This document shows positions 44,062 to 57,772 of a DNA stretch of 64,000 nt, one piece after another. Origin of the DNA: Physcia stellaris (Eukaryota; Ascomycota; Lecanoromycetes; Caliciales; Physciaceae). A model generated the notes under the pieces. The model worked only from the letters and a program-made list of their open reading frames with translations, did not search any database and was not told where the DNA came from. The stretch covers positions 167,303 through 231,302 of the forward strand of contig JABSSW010000058.1 of the NCBI GenBank assembly GCA_018902385.1. Direction: 5' to 3'. The first letter of the stretch is position 1. Each line of letters begins with the position of its first letter. Position numbers and translations under genes: made by a program.

Positions 44062-45142
44062 TACGAAAATTTGCTACAATCCGAGAGCATGATATTCAAG
44101 AGCACTAGGCGCAGACTTCAAGAAAGTGGACACGAAGGTGCACCGAATCCTGGGTTTCACAGATTTGCCAAGAGCCGAGTTCGATCGGTGAAGTGCCCAC
44201 CGCTGCTCGCAAGCAAGGCTGATGCCAGCATGCAGAAGATGTAAGCGATGGAACACAGTAAGATCAATAATGCTGGCTCTGACATGCATGCGCCTTCGAT
44301 CCGGCATCGTTCTCATTTTCGTTTTCGTTCCCGTTCCTGTCACATAAGCCTACATGTACCTAGGTAGCACCTACTTGCCTTATCTCCTTGCCTGTGACAC
44401 CCTCAAAAAGGCAACCTCGGCTTCTCCTACCACACTACTGGTACAAACCCGACCATTCTCATCGACTTAATCGGCTTTGAGACACACACACACACTACGG
44501 TCTGCTGAAGGCATACACGTCTCAAGGTGCGCATCTCAGCTCCTGAAAATATCAAGGTTCGGGAGGCGAAGGTATTCTGCCAAGCCAGATAAGGCACGGG
44601 TGCATCAACTATCACCAGATTACTCGTTCCAGACCTCGCACAAGCTAGCTCATCATGTCCGTGTCACCGGTGCTGTAACACCATGCTGTCTGCCTTCTAT
44701 TCCAAAGAGGTAGTCGAGGCCCAGAAAGAAAAAGGGTGCGGCCTATGATGGTTCTCACCGTCAAGAGCCAAGCCATTGATCAAGGACCAGTCGGACCAGA
44801 TGTTTGAAAACGTAACAAGACGACCAAGTCACACATGGTGGAGCTGACCAAAGCATCACCATGCATGAGCGGTGTGTACGTAGCGGATATTGAACCGCAC
44901 GCATCAGGTTTCGACGAGGAAGGTTGAGCAGGTGCGGTGAAGCAGTCACACAGATTCGTCTCTGGTGGCATGTGTGATGATTTAATATTGTCTAGTTCAA
45001 ATGTCGAGATTCCCCGCCAGATCAAGCGCCAAATAAATCTCACTCCGCTAGCCCCACCATCCTCTAAGCTAATGCATCGGGTAACAGTTCGGCAAGGATA
45101 CCGATTGCCTAGACCGTTAGGTATCAGGAAGTCGCATGGCCG
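44062..45142. other. intergenic, short CA repeat
   Basis: About 1.1 kb upstream of the transporter. A short (CA)n run at 44483-44496 and a TTTTCG/TTCCCG-type run at 44315-44336 are the only notable sequences. No gene supported. Confidence 0.35.
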
Positions 45143-45533
45143 TTAGCGCAGGAGGGTCCTGACCTCGGCTACGGTGCGTCCCGTACAAATGTGCACTAAA
45201 AACGCAATAATGACGGCCTTTTCTTTGGACGCCTTGAAGTATGCCAATGAACCACCAATCAGACCTGTCCAGCATGGTTCCCCCATCCACAAGTCAAAGT
45301 AGTTCCTGAAACGATCCAAATCCCCCAACAAAATTGAGTTGTCGAAGAGTTCCAACAGTGGCTCGCCTGGCCTTATGGATTTGGACGGCGTCCGGAACCA
45401 GTGCTCCGGTTGGAACGTGCCCACCAAGCCGATTCCTCAGTTGTGGTTGTGCTAAAGTGTTGACAGGATTCAGGATCCTTTCTGAAGGACCGTCAGGCAT
45501 CAAACGACTAGCTTCGTGTATCGAAACATCCAT
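45143..45533 (-). pseudogene. possible short gene remnant beside the P450
   Basis: Two overlapping minus-strand frames look coding in sequence: MDVSIHEASRLMPDGPSERIL... from 45533, then EHWFRTPSKSIRPGEPLLELFDNSILLGDLDRFRNYFDLWMG in another frame, ending at 45143. A single frame change near 45430 would join them. I do not recognise the family. It could be a decayed cluster gene or chance. Confidence 0.25.
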
Positions 45534-45739
45534 ACTGACAATTTCAGTTATACGCTAATCGGTAAGCCCCTTGCAATACTTATTGTCATTGACAGTTTTG
45601 CCATGTCCGAGCTCGACCTCTGTCGATCGACGCTGTTGTCCTACGATATTTGATATGATTTCTATTCTATTGCGGGAGGCCTCGGGCAGGTAAGTCCAGG
45701 CTTTACGCTAGAAGTGTGAATTCCGGCAGCCTGAATCGT

Positions 45740-47869
45740 CTAAGTCTCCCTCTTATTGAATTTCAACATGACCGGCTCTGCAGGCTTCGTGTTCAAAGCA
45801 ATCTTGATTTTCATCTCTTCCCCACCTATGATCCTATTTCCATCCTCACCTACCAGCTCTACATCCGAGAATGCCTGGAACAAGCGGCAGATAGTGTATT
45901 CCATTTGCATCCAGGCAACATTCCGGCCAAGACAGATACGTGGCCCATGGTTAAAAGGGAAGAATTCCCATAGCTTGGGCGTCCAGGTCTCCCAGCGGAA
46001 AGGAACAAAGTCATCTGCCGTAGGGCCAACCAGGTCATGCCTGCGCTGGGTGCCAATGTAAGATAATACTATATTTGCAAATCACTGGTCAGTGATGGGT
46101 CAACAATAGTTGGACATTCTCCGGGACAGGGAATAATGCTGCCATACCGACATGGGTGCCCTTGAGAATTCCGATGCGATCTTTACCAGCTGGACCACCG
46201 CCCGTCGGTAGGATGGTGTCATTTAGTGCTGTACGAATGTTGAATCCCACTACCAGGATCGTAAGCCTAGATCCTTTTAGACGGGATCATTACATCGCTT
46301 ACGTGGCACGTGCAAGCGAAGAGTCTCTTTGATGATGTTTTGGAGCAAAGACATGCTTTTCAGCTGCGCCGCAGTCGGAAGCTCTGAGAAACCAACACTG
46401 TCATAGAACATTGTGATTAATTACGTGCTCATCTAATTCCAAGAAGTTTACTTACCTTGATGCGATATCCTTGCGAAGCTGTTCCAGGATTTGGGGATGC
46501 CGCGCAAGCTCATACAATGCCCACACTATAGTGATCGAGGTAGGATCCTGGAGATTCCAATCAACATTGACACCGATGGAGAAGAGAATTGCCGAGAAAC
46601 CCATCTTCAACCCACCTTACCACCGAGCAATATAGCCATCATCGAATCTTTGATACGCTAATAGCGGTTAGTTAGCCCGGTTTCTACCAATTTGATAGAT
46701 TCTGTTGTTGGAAATACCGACCTTTGTACTGACATTCTGATTCATGAGCGAGCTAAGCATAGTCGAATTCTGTCTGATCGATTCATCGCTCTTTTCTGGG
46801 TCACGGGCCGGATTTGCTTTGTCGATGACTCGTTCGAGATACTTGTCCACGACACCGGAAGCCTTCGCGTTTCCAGGTAATAAGGCGCCAAGCTTACTGT
46901 TGATGGACCATTTTTCGGCGTTAATTACGTGAAAAGATGCAAGCAATTACTCACCCCACCAGTATCCGTTGCGTGTTCCAGATATACATCTCTTCCACTG
47001 CATCGCGCAATGGCTGCAGCTCCGTCGACAGGGTACCAGCAGATTCACCAAAAAATGTATCGGAAACAGTATCAAGGACAAATCGATCTATTTGGTCCAG
47101 ACCTTCATGTGGCTGGTTGTCGGACAAGTTCCGGATGAGGATGGCAATGTGACGCTCGATCACGGCATAGTCAGTACGTCTAATCTTTGCAGTCTTTCAT
47201 CATATTAAGCTATATATTTTGCCATTGTTTCGGAGTTTGGAATACTCACATGATCCCTAAGCAGGTCTTTGTTGGAGTGCCAAAGAGCTCCGTCGGCTGT
47301 GATTTCATCCCGTCAATCTCGGTCTCAAATACAGTTCTGAGTCTACTTGGGGGTCATACTAGCGAAAATAGAATCAAGCATAAGGTCTCGCCAGATTTTG
47401 TGAAAGGCTTCTCCTTTGCCAAAATCGGCGAACTCAGGATGTCAGTCAAATTGGTTGATGCTGCATCGCACCAACTTACCTTGGTGGAGAGGACCGCTTT
47501 TGTGTTTTCTGGCTCGTCTGTCACCAGAACATTGACACCGAGCATATTCAATGAGACAGTCCGACCGGGGTTGTCGAGGATCTCCCGTGACCACGCAAAG
47601 AAGTCATTGTTGACCAGTTTATTGATAGCTGTTACAAGCAAGTCGATACCTGCGAAGTGAAGCTTTCTTAACTTCTGGACATGAGAAGCTGGATTTTTTG
47701 CTGCAGTACCTAGAGGAGCTCGAGACGCGACGGCTGGGGCTTTACTTCCTAATTTTCTCAGCCTTTTTCGTTGAGAGTTCCACCTGGAAAGACAAAGCAC
47801 GATAATAACAGCGGCAAGCACGTAGAAAAGTCGAAAAGCGCGATCGACAAGACTATGTAGAGCTAGCAT
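45740..47869 (-). CDS. cytochrome P450, CYP52-like
   Basis: The N-terminal membrane anchor is LFYVLAAVIIVLCLS. Spliced blocks follow the CYP52/63/539 pattern: FADFGKGEAFHKIWRDLMLDSIFA|TDGALWHSNKDLLRDH, DQIDRFVLDTVSDTFFGESAG, then NIIKETLRLHVP (ExxR). The PERF-like region is DFVPFRWETW. The haem-binding loop is FNHGPRICLGR (FxxGxRxCxG), followed by MQMEYTICRLFQAF. At least eight short introns. The stop at 45740 follows LKFNKRET. Such enzymes hydroxylate alkyl chains at or near the end, in the ER membrane. Divergent transcription from the PKS across 1.4 kb suggests co-regulation and oxidation of the polyketide. Confidence 0.88.
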
Positions 47870-49249
47870 TGTCTCAGCCGAAACAACCGATGTCCTAAAA
47901 GTTGGAGGTGTGAGTTTCTGTGAAGCAACGCAGGCAAATTCACTTTTACTTACGATTGACTCGAGGACCGATTTTGATCGCTCAGATCGATGGTCTGGGA
48001 ATATTAAGAAGGCAAGGTTGTACAGCAGAGGCTACATGCTCGGAGGCCAATATTCACTGTGCCGTGTAGATTTCAAGATTCCCAAAGGGACCCACTAAAA
48101 AAGCTTGCTTTCCCGGTCGGACTGACACGCACGAGAATAGGTAGGAAACTACCTCATGCTGTGTCACCCTTCCTGCTACGTTCCACGATTGACTTCTGTG
48201 TACGCTGACTCCTGCATGATAAGCTCTCACTCCTTCAATGAGAAGAGACACTAGACTGACTAGCCCCTATTTTCGCGTGCGGCATAAGACTGCGCGACGT
48301 TTGATCAGAATGGTGTCAGATTCTAGAAGCATTTGAGTGGGTATAGCCGGGCTCCACTGTAAGCAGATGTGTAAACATATCGGTGAGTTGCTACCCTGTA
48401 GGGCTTACCACCTGTCAGCTGGACAAGACTTTGCCTTATTCCAAACCCTTGCCTTGGGATTGGCAAAGATTCTACTGCTTCTGAGTTGACCGATTGTTGT
48501 GATAGCACGCTGACGTGTGTTTTTCGAAGAGCCATCACTATAGAGGTCTAGTGCGAACCTTTGCATACTCAAGGGCTCTCGCCTATTCTTGTTGTGATGC
48601 ATGCATCATGTCGGACTTGACAATTCGCTCTGTAAACATTCCTACTTGACTCCATCGCTTAGCCAGCAGTTGGAGATCGATGGTCGAAACATCCTTGTCA
48701 CAGCATCGCAGCTGTGCCGTAGCTGTAGACTAGGCCTCCAGAACAGAGTCAGCATCGCACGCCTCGATATGCATGGTGCTGTTAAACTCTACGGGCATGC
48801 AACACACTTTAACAGACCTTGTGCAAGCTGGGACGTCCTGGACACGGACAAAGGATGCTTGCTGATCTCAGTCTCACTAGTCGCGGCTGACATCTATCAA
48901 AAAGGACAGCTGCAGCTGCTCTAGACCAAATGGTCCAACACCCATTGGCATGAAGGGAAGAATGCGTCCGAGGAATCATATAGGAGCTTGTACTTTGGTG
49001 GCCTCTTTTGCTTACCACACCGCCTCCAACAGCTGCCTTTTGATAAATTGAGAGGCATGATAAAGGGGCTGACCAGCTCGGTCTATTACGCAAAGCTCTC
49101 TGTTCGGAAATCTCCAGTACATTACTCGCCAATACTTGTCCAAAGAAGGATACCATTTCCAGCCTGAACATCCTTAACGCAGCGACTCCACAATTCTTAA
49201 AAAAGTAATCGGGCACAGGCGCGGCGGCTTCGAAAGTGACTTCAATAGT
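47870..49249. promoter_or_regulatory. divergent promoter region between P450 and PKS
   Basis: About 1.4 kb separating the two divergent starts. No supported gene. It is the natural place for cluster-specific regulator sites, but I found no unambiguous binding motif by eye and no transcription factor gene in the locus. Confidence 0.4.
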
Positions 49250-52200
49250 ATGTCAACTAATACTCGTGATGAGTCCACTCACGCGGGCGCAAATGGGTCT
49301 CGTACATATACCTCAGGTCAGGTTAACCTTCATGGTCTGAATGGCCTGCAGGCAACAAATGGTAATCCAAATCCCTCTACACCTGCACCCAGCTTGAGCC
49401 TCAATGGTACCAATGGCAACGAACCTGCCAATGAGATAAATGGACACACAAATGGGGTCAATGGACACGCGAATGGCATCAATGGACATACCAACGGCAT
49501 CAATGGACATACCAACGGCATCAATGGACATACCAACGGCATCAATGGACATACCAACGGCATCAATGGACATACCAACGGACTCAGTGGGAAGAACAGT
49601 TCCAACGATTTGAGCACAATGCAAGACTCCGACTACTCTTCTCTGGATGTCCCAGACACCGACGGAGCTGCTCCACCGCCTATAGCCATCGTTGGCATGG
49701 GAATGCGACTGCCCGGGGGCATTAATGGGGAAAGTGCCTTCTGGGACTTACTCGTCAATAAGAAGAATGGCCGCTGCGTGGTTCCAGAGGATCGGTACAA
49801 TATTGAGGCTTTTTATAGCCCATCTGGCGAATCTGGGACCGTCAAAACGAAATATGGATATTTTCTTGATCATGTAGATCTGCAGCACCTCGATGCCTCC
49901 TTCTTCTCTATGAACAAGACAGAAGTAGAGAAACTCGATCCTCAGCAAAGACTGCTTTTGGAAGTGATCTGGGAGTGTATGGAAAATGGTGGTCAGGTGG
50001 GTTGGCGCGGCAAAAACATTGGCTGCTATGTCGGAGTCTTCGGCGAAGATTGGCTTGATATGTCTGCAAAGGACACTCAGCACTTAGGTATGTATCGTAT
50101 TACTGGCTCTGGAGACTTTGCCATCTCAAATCGCGTGTCATATGAGTACGATTTAGGAGGACCCAGGTAAGTTTTCTTTAATGAACCCACTGAGTGGTAA
50201 TTGAGACTAATGGTTCATAGTATGACCATTCGAACGGGCTGTTCGTCGGCTTTGATTGGCTTGCACGAAGCTTGTCAAGCTATCTATAGCGGAGAATGTT
50301 CTTCCGCTGTAGTGGCTGGAACAAATCTGATCATCACACCAACGATGACAATTGCGATGACCGAACAGGGCGTGCTCTCGCCAACCGGGCTCTGCAAGAC
50401 GTTCGATGCCAAAGCGGATGGCTATGCTCGTGGCGAAGCCATCAACGCCGTGTACATCAAAAAGCTGAGTGACGCTCTTCGAGATGGCGATCCGATTCGC
50501 GCCGTCATCCGAGCTACTGCGACCAATTGTGATGGCAAGACCCCTGGTTTAGCTTGTCCAAGCGCCGAAAGCCATGAAGCCATGATGCATAGAGCATACC
50601 AAGTAGCAGGGATTCACGACCTTTCTAAGACGGCCTATGTTGAGTGTCACGGCACTGGTACTGCGATCGGTGATCCGTTGGAAACAACTGCTGTAGCAAA
50701 GGTCTTCAGAGACAATAGCATCTATATTGGATCAGTATGCTTAATACTGCCAAATCTCCTAAATAATGGCTAATATGACGCAGGTGAAACCCAACCTTGG
50801 CCACTCTGAAGGCGCCTCTGGAACGACGAGTCTGATGAAGGCAGTCTTGGCACTTGAAAATAAGATCATTCCACCAAACATCAACTTCTCCGAGCCGAAT
50901 CCGAAGAGTACGCCCCTGAGTGCTGAATCCCAAGGAGGACTTATTGCTAATTACAGATGTAGTTCCATGGGAGCGGTTACAAGTACCACTAGAGCCAAAA
51001 CCATGGCCTGAACACCGTGAGAGAGCTAGCGTGAACTCCTTTGGTATTGGTGGAGCCAACGCACATGTAAGCTCCCGAACCATCTGCCCATCTATAGCTA
51101 ATCGTTCAAGGTCGTTGTTGATTCTGCTGCTTCGTTCGGTATTAACTCATCTACGAATGATGGTCTCAAGTCAAACCGTCCTCATTTACTTGTGTTCTCC
51201 GCAAATCACCCCGACTCCCTGAATCGTAGCATATCAGCCCATGAGGGATTCATAACGTCCTATCCCCACCTTGTGAAAGACCTAGCCTACACACTCGGAG
51301 CCCGGAGGGAGCACCATCCATACCGAGCCTTCTGCGTCACCAACGGCAATGAGCCTTTGGAACCATCGCCCGTCACTAAGACCAAAACACCTCCTCAAAT
51401 CACCTTCGTCTTCACTGGCCAGGGCGCTCAGTGGACAGGCATGGGCAAGCAGTTGATGGAAGATTTTAGAGAGTTCCGTAGCGACATAAAGGAGATGGAC
51501 AATGTGCTTGCTAAATTGCCCACTCCACCAGCCTGGACAATCGAAGGTGACCTCCGATTCGAACGATCTAACCATCGTGGTTTCTGATTTTGATAATGTA
51601 GGAGTCCTAATGGAAGATAAAGACACTGGTCGTGTCGACGACGCAGAATTTTCTCAGCCACTATGTACTGCAGTCCAAGTGGGTATTGTCAACCTTTTAA
51701 GAATATGGGGAATTACTGCAGCAGGCGTAGTAGGTCATTCGAGTGGCGAGATCGCAGCTGCCTACACCGCGAATGCAATCACTGCGAACGCCGCGATCAT
51801 CATCGCTTACTACCGTGGCCAAGTCAGTAAGAAGCAGAAGCGACTCGGTGGCATGCTCGCTGTTGGGATGGGCCGAGAGGCTGTCACTGATTACCTGATC
51901 GAAGGTGTTGTCATTGCGTGCGAAAATAGCCCGAAAAGTGTCACTCTTTCCGGAGACAAGAAGCAGATCAACAAGATTGCTAATCGCATAGCTGACGAAC
52001 AGCCGGAGATGTTCGTGCGGTCGTTGAAGGTGGGAATCGCGTATCATTCATGTAAGATTATGTAACCCTTGCTATTACTTTCCAATCTTGTCGACTCCTT
52101 TTTCGGGATGGCTATAAGCTGATGATTCTACAGATCATATGCAGGAAGTCGGTGAAGACTACCACCACCTGCTAGATGGAAATGTTTCAACTCAGCGGAT

Positions 52201-55200
52201 GGAATTGCCTCTTTTCTCAAGCGTCACTGGAAAGGTCATTAACGACTCAGAACAACTTGGCCCCTCATACTGGCGACGCAACCTCGAATCTCCAGTCCTC
52301 TTCTACTCAGCAATTCAGACATGCTTGAAACAACCATCGCAAGAGAGCGTCTTCCTAGAGATTGGACCGCATTCAGCTCTCGGAGGCCCGTTGAGACAGA
52401 CGTTCAAGTCTGTTGACATACCCAAACCTCCAATGTACGTTCCGACCCTCATAAGGGGTAAAGACAATACAAGGAGCCTCTTGTCTGCAGTTGGTCAGTT
52501 GTACGCTGCAGCCGTACCAATCAAATTCAAGTCAGTCACGCCTGGCAAGGCTGTACTGACTAATATTCCTGCATATCAATGGAACCATGACAAGAAGTAT
52601 TGGAACGAGAGCCGTATGACACGTGAATGGAGAACACGTAGGTTCCCCAGACATGAACTCCTGGGAAGCCGTATCCTCGAAGGCAACGAATTAGAGCCAA
52701 CCTGGAGAAATATTCTTCGTCTTGATGAAGTGCCTTGGATCCAGGATCATAAGATCATCAACGACGTCGTCTTCCCAGCTGCAGGATACGTCTGTATGGC
52801 AGGTGAAGCTGTTCGACAACTCACCGGTTCTGGAGATTACTCTCTCCGCCATGTGATCATCAAGACAGCTCTGGTGCTGCATGATTCAAGTGCGACCGAG
52901 ATGATGACCAGCTTGCGACGAGCTCGCCTTACAGATGCCCTAGATTCTGAGTGGTACGAGTTTGTTGTCTCCTCGTACAACGGAACGTCATGGACAAAGC
53001 ATTGCGTTGGACAAGTGAGAGCCGGACGGGAACACCCACCCAAGGCCGAGGATACCAGCCCACTTCCCCGTGACGTCCCGACAGGTGTATGGTACTCGGC
53101 TATGAAGAGGCTCGGGTTGAACTATGGACCATCTTTCCAAGGTCTTACTGATATAAGTGCGGGTCCAAATTGTGGAACCTCTGTTGCAAGCTTGTATGAT
53201 CAATATCGAGGAGGTCATGCTCTATACCAGTTACACCCAACCACAATTGATTTATGCCTACAGCTCTTTACTGTTGGCATGGCTGAAGGTACCACGCGAC
53301 GATTGGAGAAGCTTTGTGTCCCAACGGAGATGGAAGAGCTCTACATCCGTCAAGGACCCCCAGAGATGAGAGCAAGAGTCGTAGCGTCATCTTCTGGGAG
53401 TGGCATGATCAAAGGAGACGCAGTAGCCATGGCAGGAGACGAATTGGTACTCCAGATGAAGGGTGGCAAATTCTCTCCATTGGAAGATCAAGACTCAACC
53501 GAGGACAACGACCCTGTGGCTGCTGCACAGCTTGAGTGGAAGCCTGACATTGATTTCTTGAACGGTGATCAGCTCATGCGACCCAAGGTTAGTTTCAAAG
53601 ACGACGTGGTCAGGCTAGAGCGACTGGCGCTTCTCTGCATGCTCGAGACCCGGCACCAATTGTCTTCACTGAAGACCAATGCGGACCACCTGCAGAAGTT
53701 CCAAGCCTGGCTCAACGCTCAGGCAGATGCAGCTGAAAGTGGGAATTATGCAATCATCGGAGAAGCGCGGAGCTTCGTGTCTTTGAACCGCGGTGAACTG
53801 CTCAAGGCAATAGATAATGCCAGTGCAGAGGTAGCCAAGGGGGCAGCGGCTGACATCGGCAAAGTCCTTTTGCGCATTGTTGATAACTGTAAAGCTGTCT
53901 TCGAGGAGCAAGTGGACTCCATTGGCGTACTGCTGGAAGAAGATGGGCTAAAGAACCTCTATGACTTCTATCAAGATATGTGGGACTGTCAGAAATTCTT
54001 TGAGCTGCTCGGCCACACGAAGCCTCGCCTCCGAGTTCTGGAAATTGGTGCTGGGACTGGTGGTACAACCGCTGGTGCTTTGAAAGACCTCCTGAAGGAA
54101 ACCGGCGAGCGTATGTATTCGGAGTATTGCTATACTGATATTTCCGCGGGTTTCTTCATCGCGGCGAAAGAGAGGTTCAAGGAATTCCAAAATATGGAGT
54201 ATAAAATTCTCGATATTTCCGAGGACCCTATTGAGCAAGGTTTCGAAGCTGAATCTTTTGACCTTATCCTGGCAGCTAACGTACGTTTTCCGTTATCTCA
54301 GACTATCACTATAGCTAATTTGGCCCTGCCAGGTTCTTCACGCCACACCAAGTATTGGCGCAACTCTTCGCAACGTGCGGAAGTTGCTACATCCCCAAGG
54401 CCGACTCTTCCTTCAAGAATTGACACCTAGTAAGTAAATAACACAGTGTAATGAGTAATCGCTTATCATATTACAGCGGTGCGATTCTTCAACTACATAA
54501 TGGTAATGATTAAGGCTCTCGATGACATAGGTGATATTATTGCCGTGCTAATGAATGATAGGGCATTCTACCAGGCTGGTGGCTTGGTCAAGATGATGAT
54601 AGGCCGAATGAACCTTTCATTTCCGTCGAGAGATGGGATAGAGAGCTTCGTGCCGCAGGCTTCTCCGGAACAAAGTCTGTAGTCTACGATGATGATTTGC
54701 CGTATCAGAGTAATGTAAACATCGTGGCAAGTCCCGCAGAAAGCAGCACGTACTCCAAAAGCGTAACATTACTGTGCAACGACCTTACCAGTCCGATCGC
54801 ACAGCAAGCCGAGGCAGCGTTCGTCTTGAACGGGTTCAGCGTTGAGTTCGCCACCATTCATCAGACTCCTCCCGCAAACCAGGATATCGTCTCACTACTT
54901 GACCTGAGTTCTCCATTCTTTGACGATATTTCATCTGAATCACTAGGTGCTTTCCAACGCTATGCCGATAACCTAAAAACTTCGGGAATGCTCTGGGCGA
55001 CACGCCCAGCTCAAATCGGCTGCAAAGACCCTCGCTACAGCCAGATTCTGGGAGCTGCTCGCACAGTTCGCTCAGAGCTACTGGTCGACTTCGCCACTTT
55101 CGAAATGGATTCTGTCGATCAGTCCGCATTCCAAGCACTGTACAAAGTTTTTGAAAAATTCCAAAGACGTACCAAGGGGCCTGAAGTCGACCCTGATTAT

Positions 55201-57772
55201 GAGTTCGCGTTATCCGACGGACTGATTAACATTCCAAGGTACCGATGGGTTTCCGTCGCCGAAGAGCTCTCGGTCATTTCGAAGGAGATGCTCCCACGTA
55301 GACTGAAAATGGGCAAGACTGGTCTTCTTCAGACACTGCAATGGGTTCAAACCTCGCCAATTAGACTTGAACACGATCAGATCGAGGTTGAGACTCGCGC
55401 TGTCGGTCTGAATTTCAAGGTACCTCTTATCTTCATGAAGTCAGAATTGTGGCTGATCAAATGCTAGGATATTCTCGTTTGCATGGGAGTGGTTGATGGA
55501 ACCAAGGCTGGGATCGGTCTAGAAGGTGCCGGCATTGTCCGCAGTGTAGGCGAAGAGGTAAACGACTTCAAAATTGGTGATCGAGTGATGATGTTTGAGC
55601 ACGGGTGTTTCTCCACTCGTCTGGCCATCTCTGCTAAGGCTGCTGTGAAAATTCCGGGCGATCTCAGTTTTGAGGAGGCGGCAACGTTACCATGTGTCTA
55701 CAGTACTGTCATCTACTCGCTCCTGACGGTTGGAAGGTTAGAAAGGGGCCAGGTAAGTCATCTTCAGCGTGAATGTTCAGTTCCACTCAAAGACTAATAC
55801 CATGTTCAGTCGGTTCTAATACAGTCTGCTTGCGGCGGTGTTGGGCTAGCAGCTATCCAGATCTGCAGAATGACAGGCGCTCAAGTGAGTCATAGCCACC
55901 ATGTGTAAAGCTCGGTTTAACGTTTTCAGATCTATGCAACCGTAGGCAATGATGAGAAGGCCCAATACCTCGTGGACACTTTCGGCATACCACGCCATCA
56001 TATATTCAACTCCAGGAATAGCTCCTTCCTTGAGGGTATAATACGAGAAACCAACGACAAAGGCGTCGACATGGTCCTCAACTCTCTGTCCGGTGAACTG
56101 CTTCACACATCTTGGCAGTGTGTTGCCGAATATGGCAAGATGCTCGAGATTGGTAAACGTGATTTTATTGGTCGAGCAATGCTGAGCATGGATCTCTTCG
56201 AGGCCAATCGCGCGTTCTTTGGCATCGACATGGCGCGACTAGGTGTGGAAAGACCCGAAACTTTAAAGACGTAAGAATACTTATAGAACCGCCTGCTGAG
56301 CCTATTTTCGTGCTGACAATGACAGGCTCCTCGAGCAATGTATGGAATTCCATCGTAAAGGGATGATTGGACCCATCAAGCCAATGAAAGTCTTTGACGG
56401 TGTTACACAACTGGTTGATGCCTTTAAGTTCATGCAGAAAGGCCTACACATCGGAAAGATCGTGGTGACCTTGCCCGAGGACCCACAACAACTGGGCGTG
56501 ACCCCAATTAAGCAAGATTTCCAATTACGCCCTGAGGCATCTTATCTGCTCGTGGGCGGTCTTGGAGGTCTCGGTAAAGCGATATCAACCTGGATGGTAG
56601 AGCGTGGTGCGCGTAATCTCATCTTTCTATCGCGATCTGCAGGCAAGTCAGAAAGCGATCAGAAGTTCTTCCGCGAGCTTGAAGCCCAAGGTTGTTCAGT
56701 CCAGGCTGCCTGCGCCAACGTGAGCGATCTTGAAGATGTCAAGAAGGCCGTTGAAAACGCTGCCGCGCCAATTGCAGGTGTCATGCACTTATCGATGGTT
56801 TTGAGGGTATGACTATCTTTCGCCCTTCTTCCTCCATGAACAAGCTGACAGGATCAGGACCGGCGCTTCCTCGACTTCACCCACGATGACTGGCACACAA
56901 CCGTATCTCCCAAAGTAAAAGGCGCCTGGAATCTGCACTCTGCACTCGCCACCCAGCACCTCGACTTCTTCCTGCTCTTCAGCTCCATCTCCTGTATTGT
57001 CGGCCAGTGGGGTCAAGGCAACTACGCAGCTGCAAACACTTTCCTTGACAGCTTCGTGCAATACCGCCACTCGCTCAACCTCCCTGCCTCCGCAATCGAC
57101 ATCGGCGTAATGGAAGACGTAGGCTACGTCAGCCAGAACCCGGCGGTGCTGGAACAATTCAAAGCCACCAGCGCGCACACGCTGAGGGAGCAGAACCTGA
57201 TCGACGCACTACAACTATGCATGACTACGCGTTCAGCCCGGACCCCGTCGAAGGAAGGATACACCAACCCCTCGCAGCTCGTCATCGGTCTTCGCTCCAC
57301 CAAACCCCTCGCGGACCCCACCAACCGCGCGATCTGGAAACGAGACGTCCGCATGAGCATCTACCGCAACATGGAAACCAGCACCGCGTCGGGCACTGGC
57401 GCCGGCAACGAAGACCTGAAAGCCTTCCTCGCGTCCGTGGCTCGGGATCCCGCGAAGATGACCGAGCAGTCCAACGTCGATTTCCTGACGCGCGAGATCG
57501 CGAAACGGCTGTGTAATTTCATGCTGCAGAGCGAGGAGGACGTGGATGTGAAGATGAGCCTGGTGGATTTTGGCGTGGATTCGTTGGTCGCGATCGAGAT
57601 CCGGAACTGGTGGCGGCAGGGCCTGGGCTTGGAGATTAGTGTTTTGGAGATTATGAATTCCGGCTCTATTGAGCACTTGGGGAAGAGTGCGGCAGAGGCG
57701 TTGGTTAGGAAGTATGGAGTGCCGGCGGGGGCGGAGGGGGAGGACACGTATCTCTTGATGAAGGCGCCTTGA
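49250..57772 (+). CDS. highly reducing polyketide synthase KS-AT-DH-MT-ER-KR-ACP
   Basis: Fourteen introns (50167-50220, 50735-50783, 50908-50956, 51067-51110, 51547-51601, 52052-52133, 54281-54332, 54430-54476, 54503-54561, 55420-55467, 55753-55809, 55885-55929, 56271-56325, 56807-56857). Coding length is 7776 nt, 2591 aa. KS: catalytic Cys313 in RTGCSSAL, His in [12 protein letters not shown] and [37 protein letters not shown]-methyltransferase: [11 protein letters not shown] and [65 protein letters not shown] and [26 protein letters not shown] with Ser2529. There is no release domain after the ACP, as usual, so product release needs another enzyme or spontaneous chemistry. It makes a reduced, methyl-branched linear chain; the exact product is not predictable. 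Confidence 0.96.
49439..49585 (+). repeat. 21-bp minisatellite in PKS N-terminus (NGHTNGI)
   Basis: Seven tandem 21-bp units encoding [21 protein letters not shown] (four times) and NGHTNGL. The central units are identical (AATGGACATACCAACGGCATC). It lies in the flexible leader before the KS domain, in frame. Confidence 0.92.
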
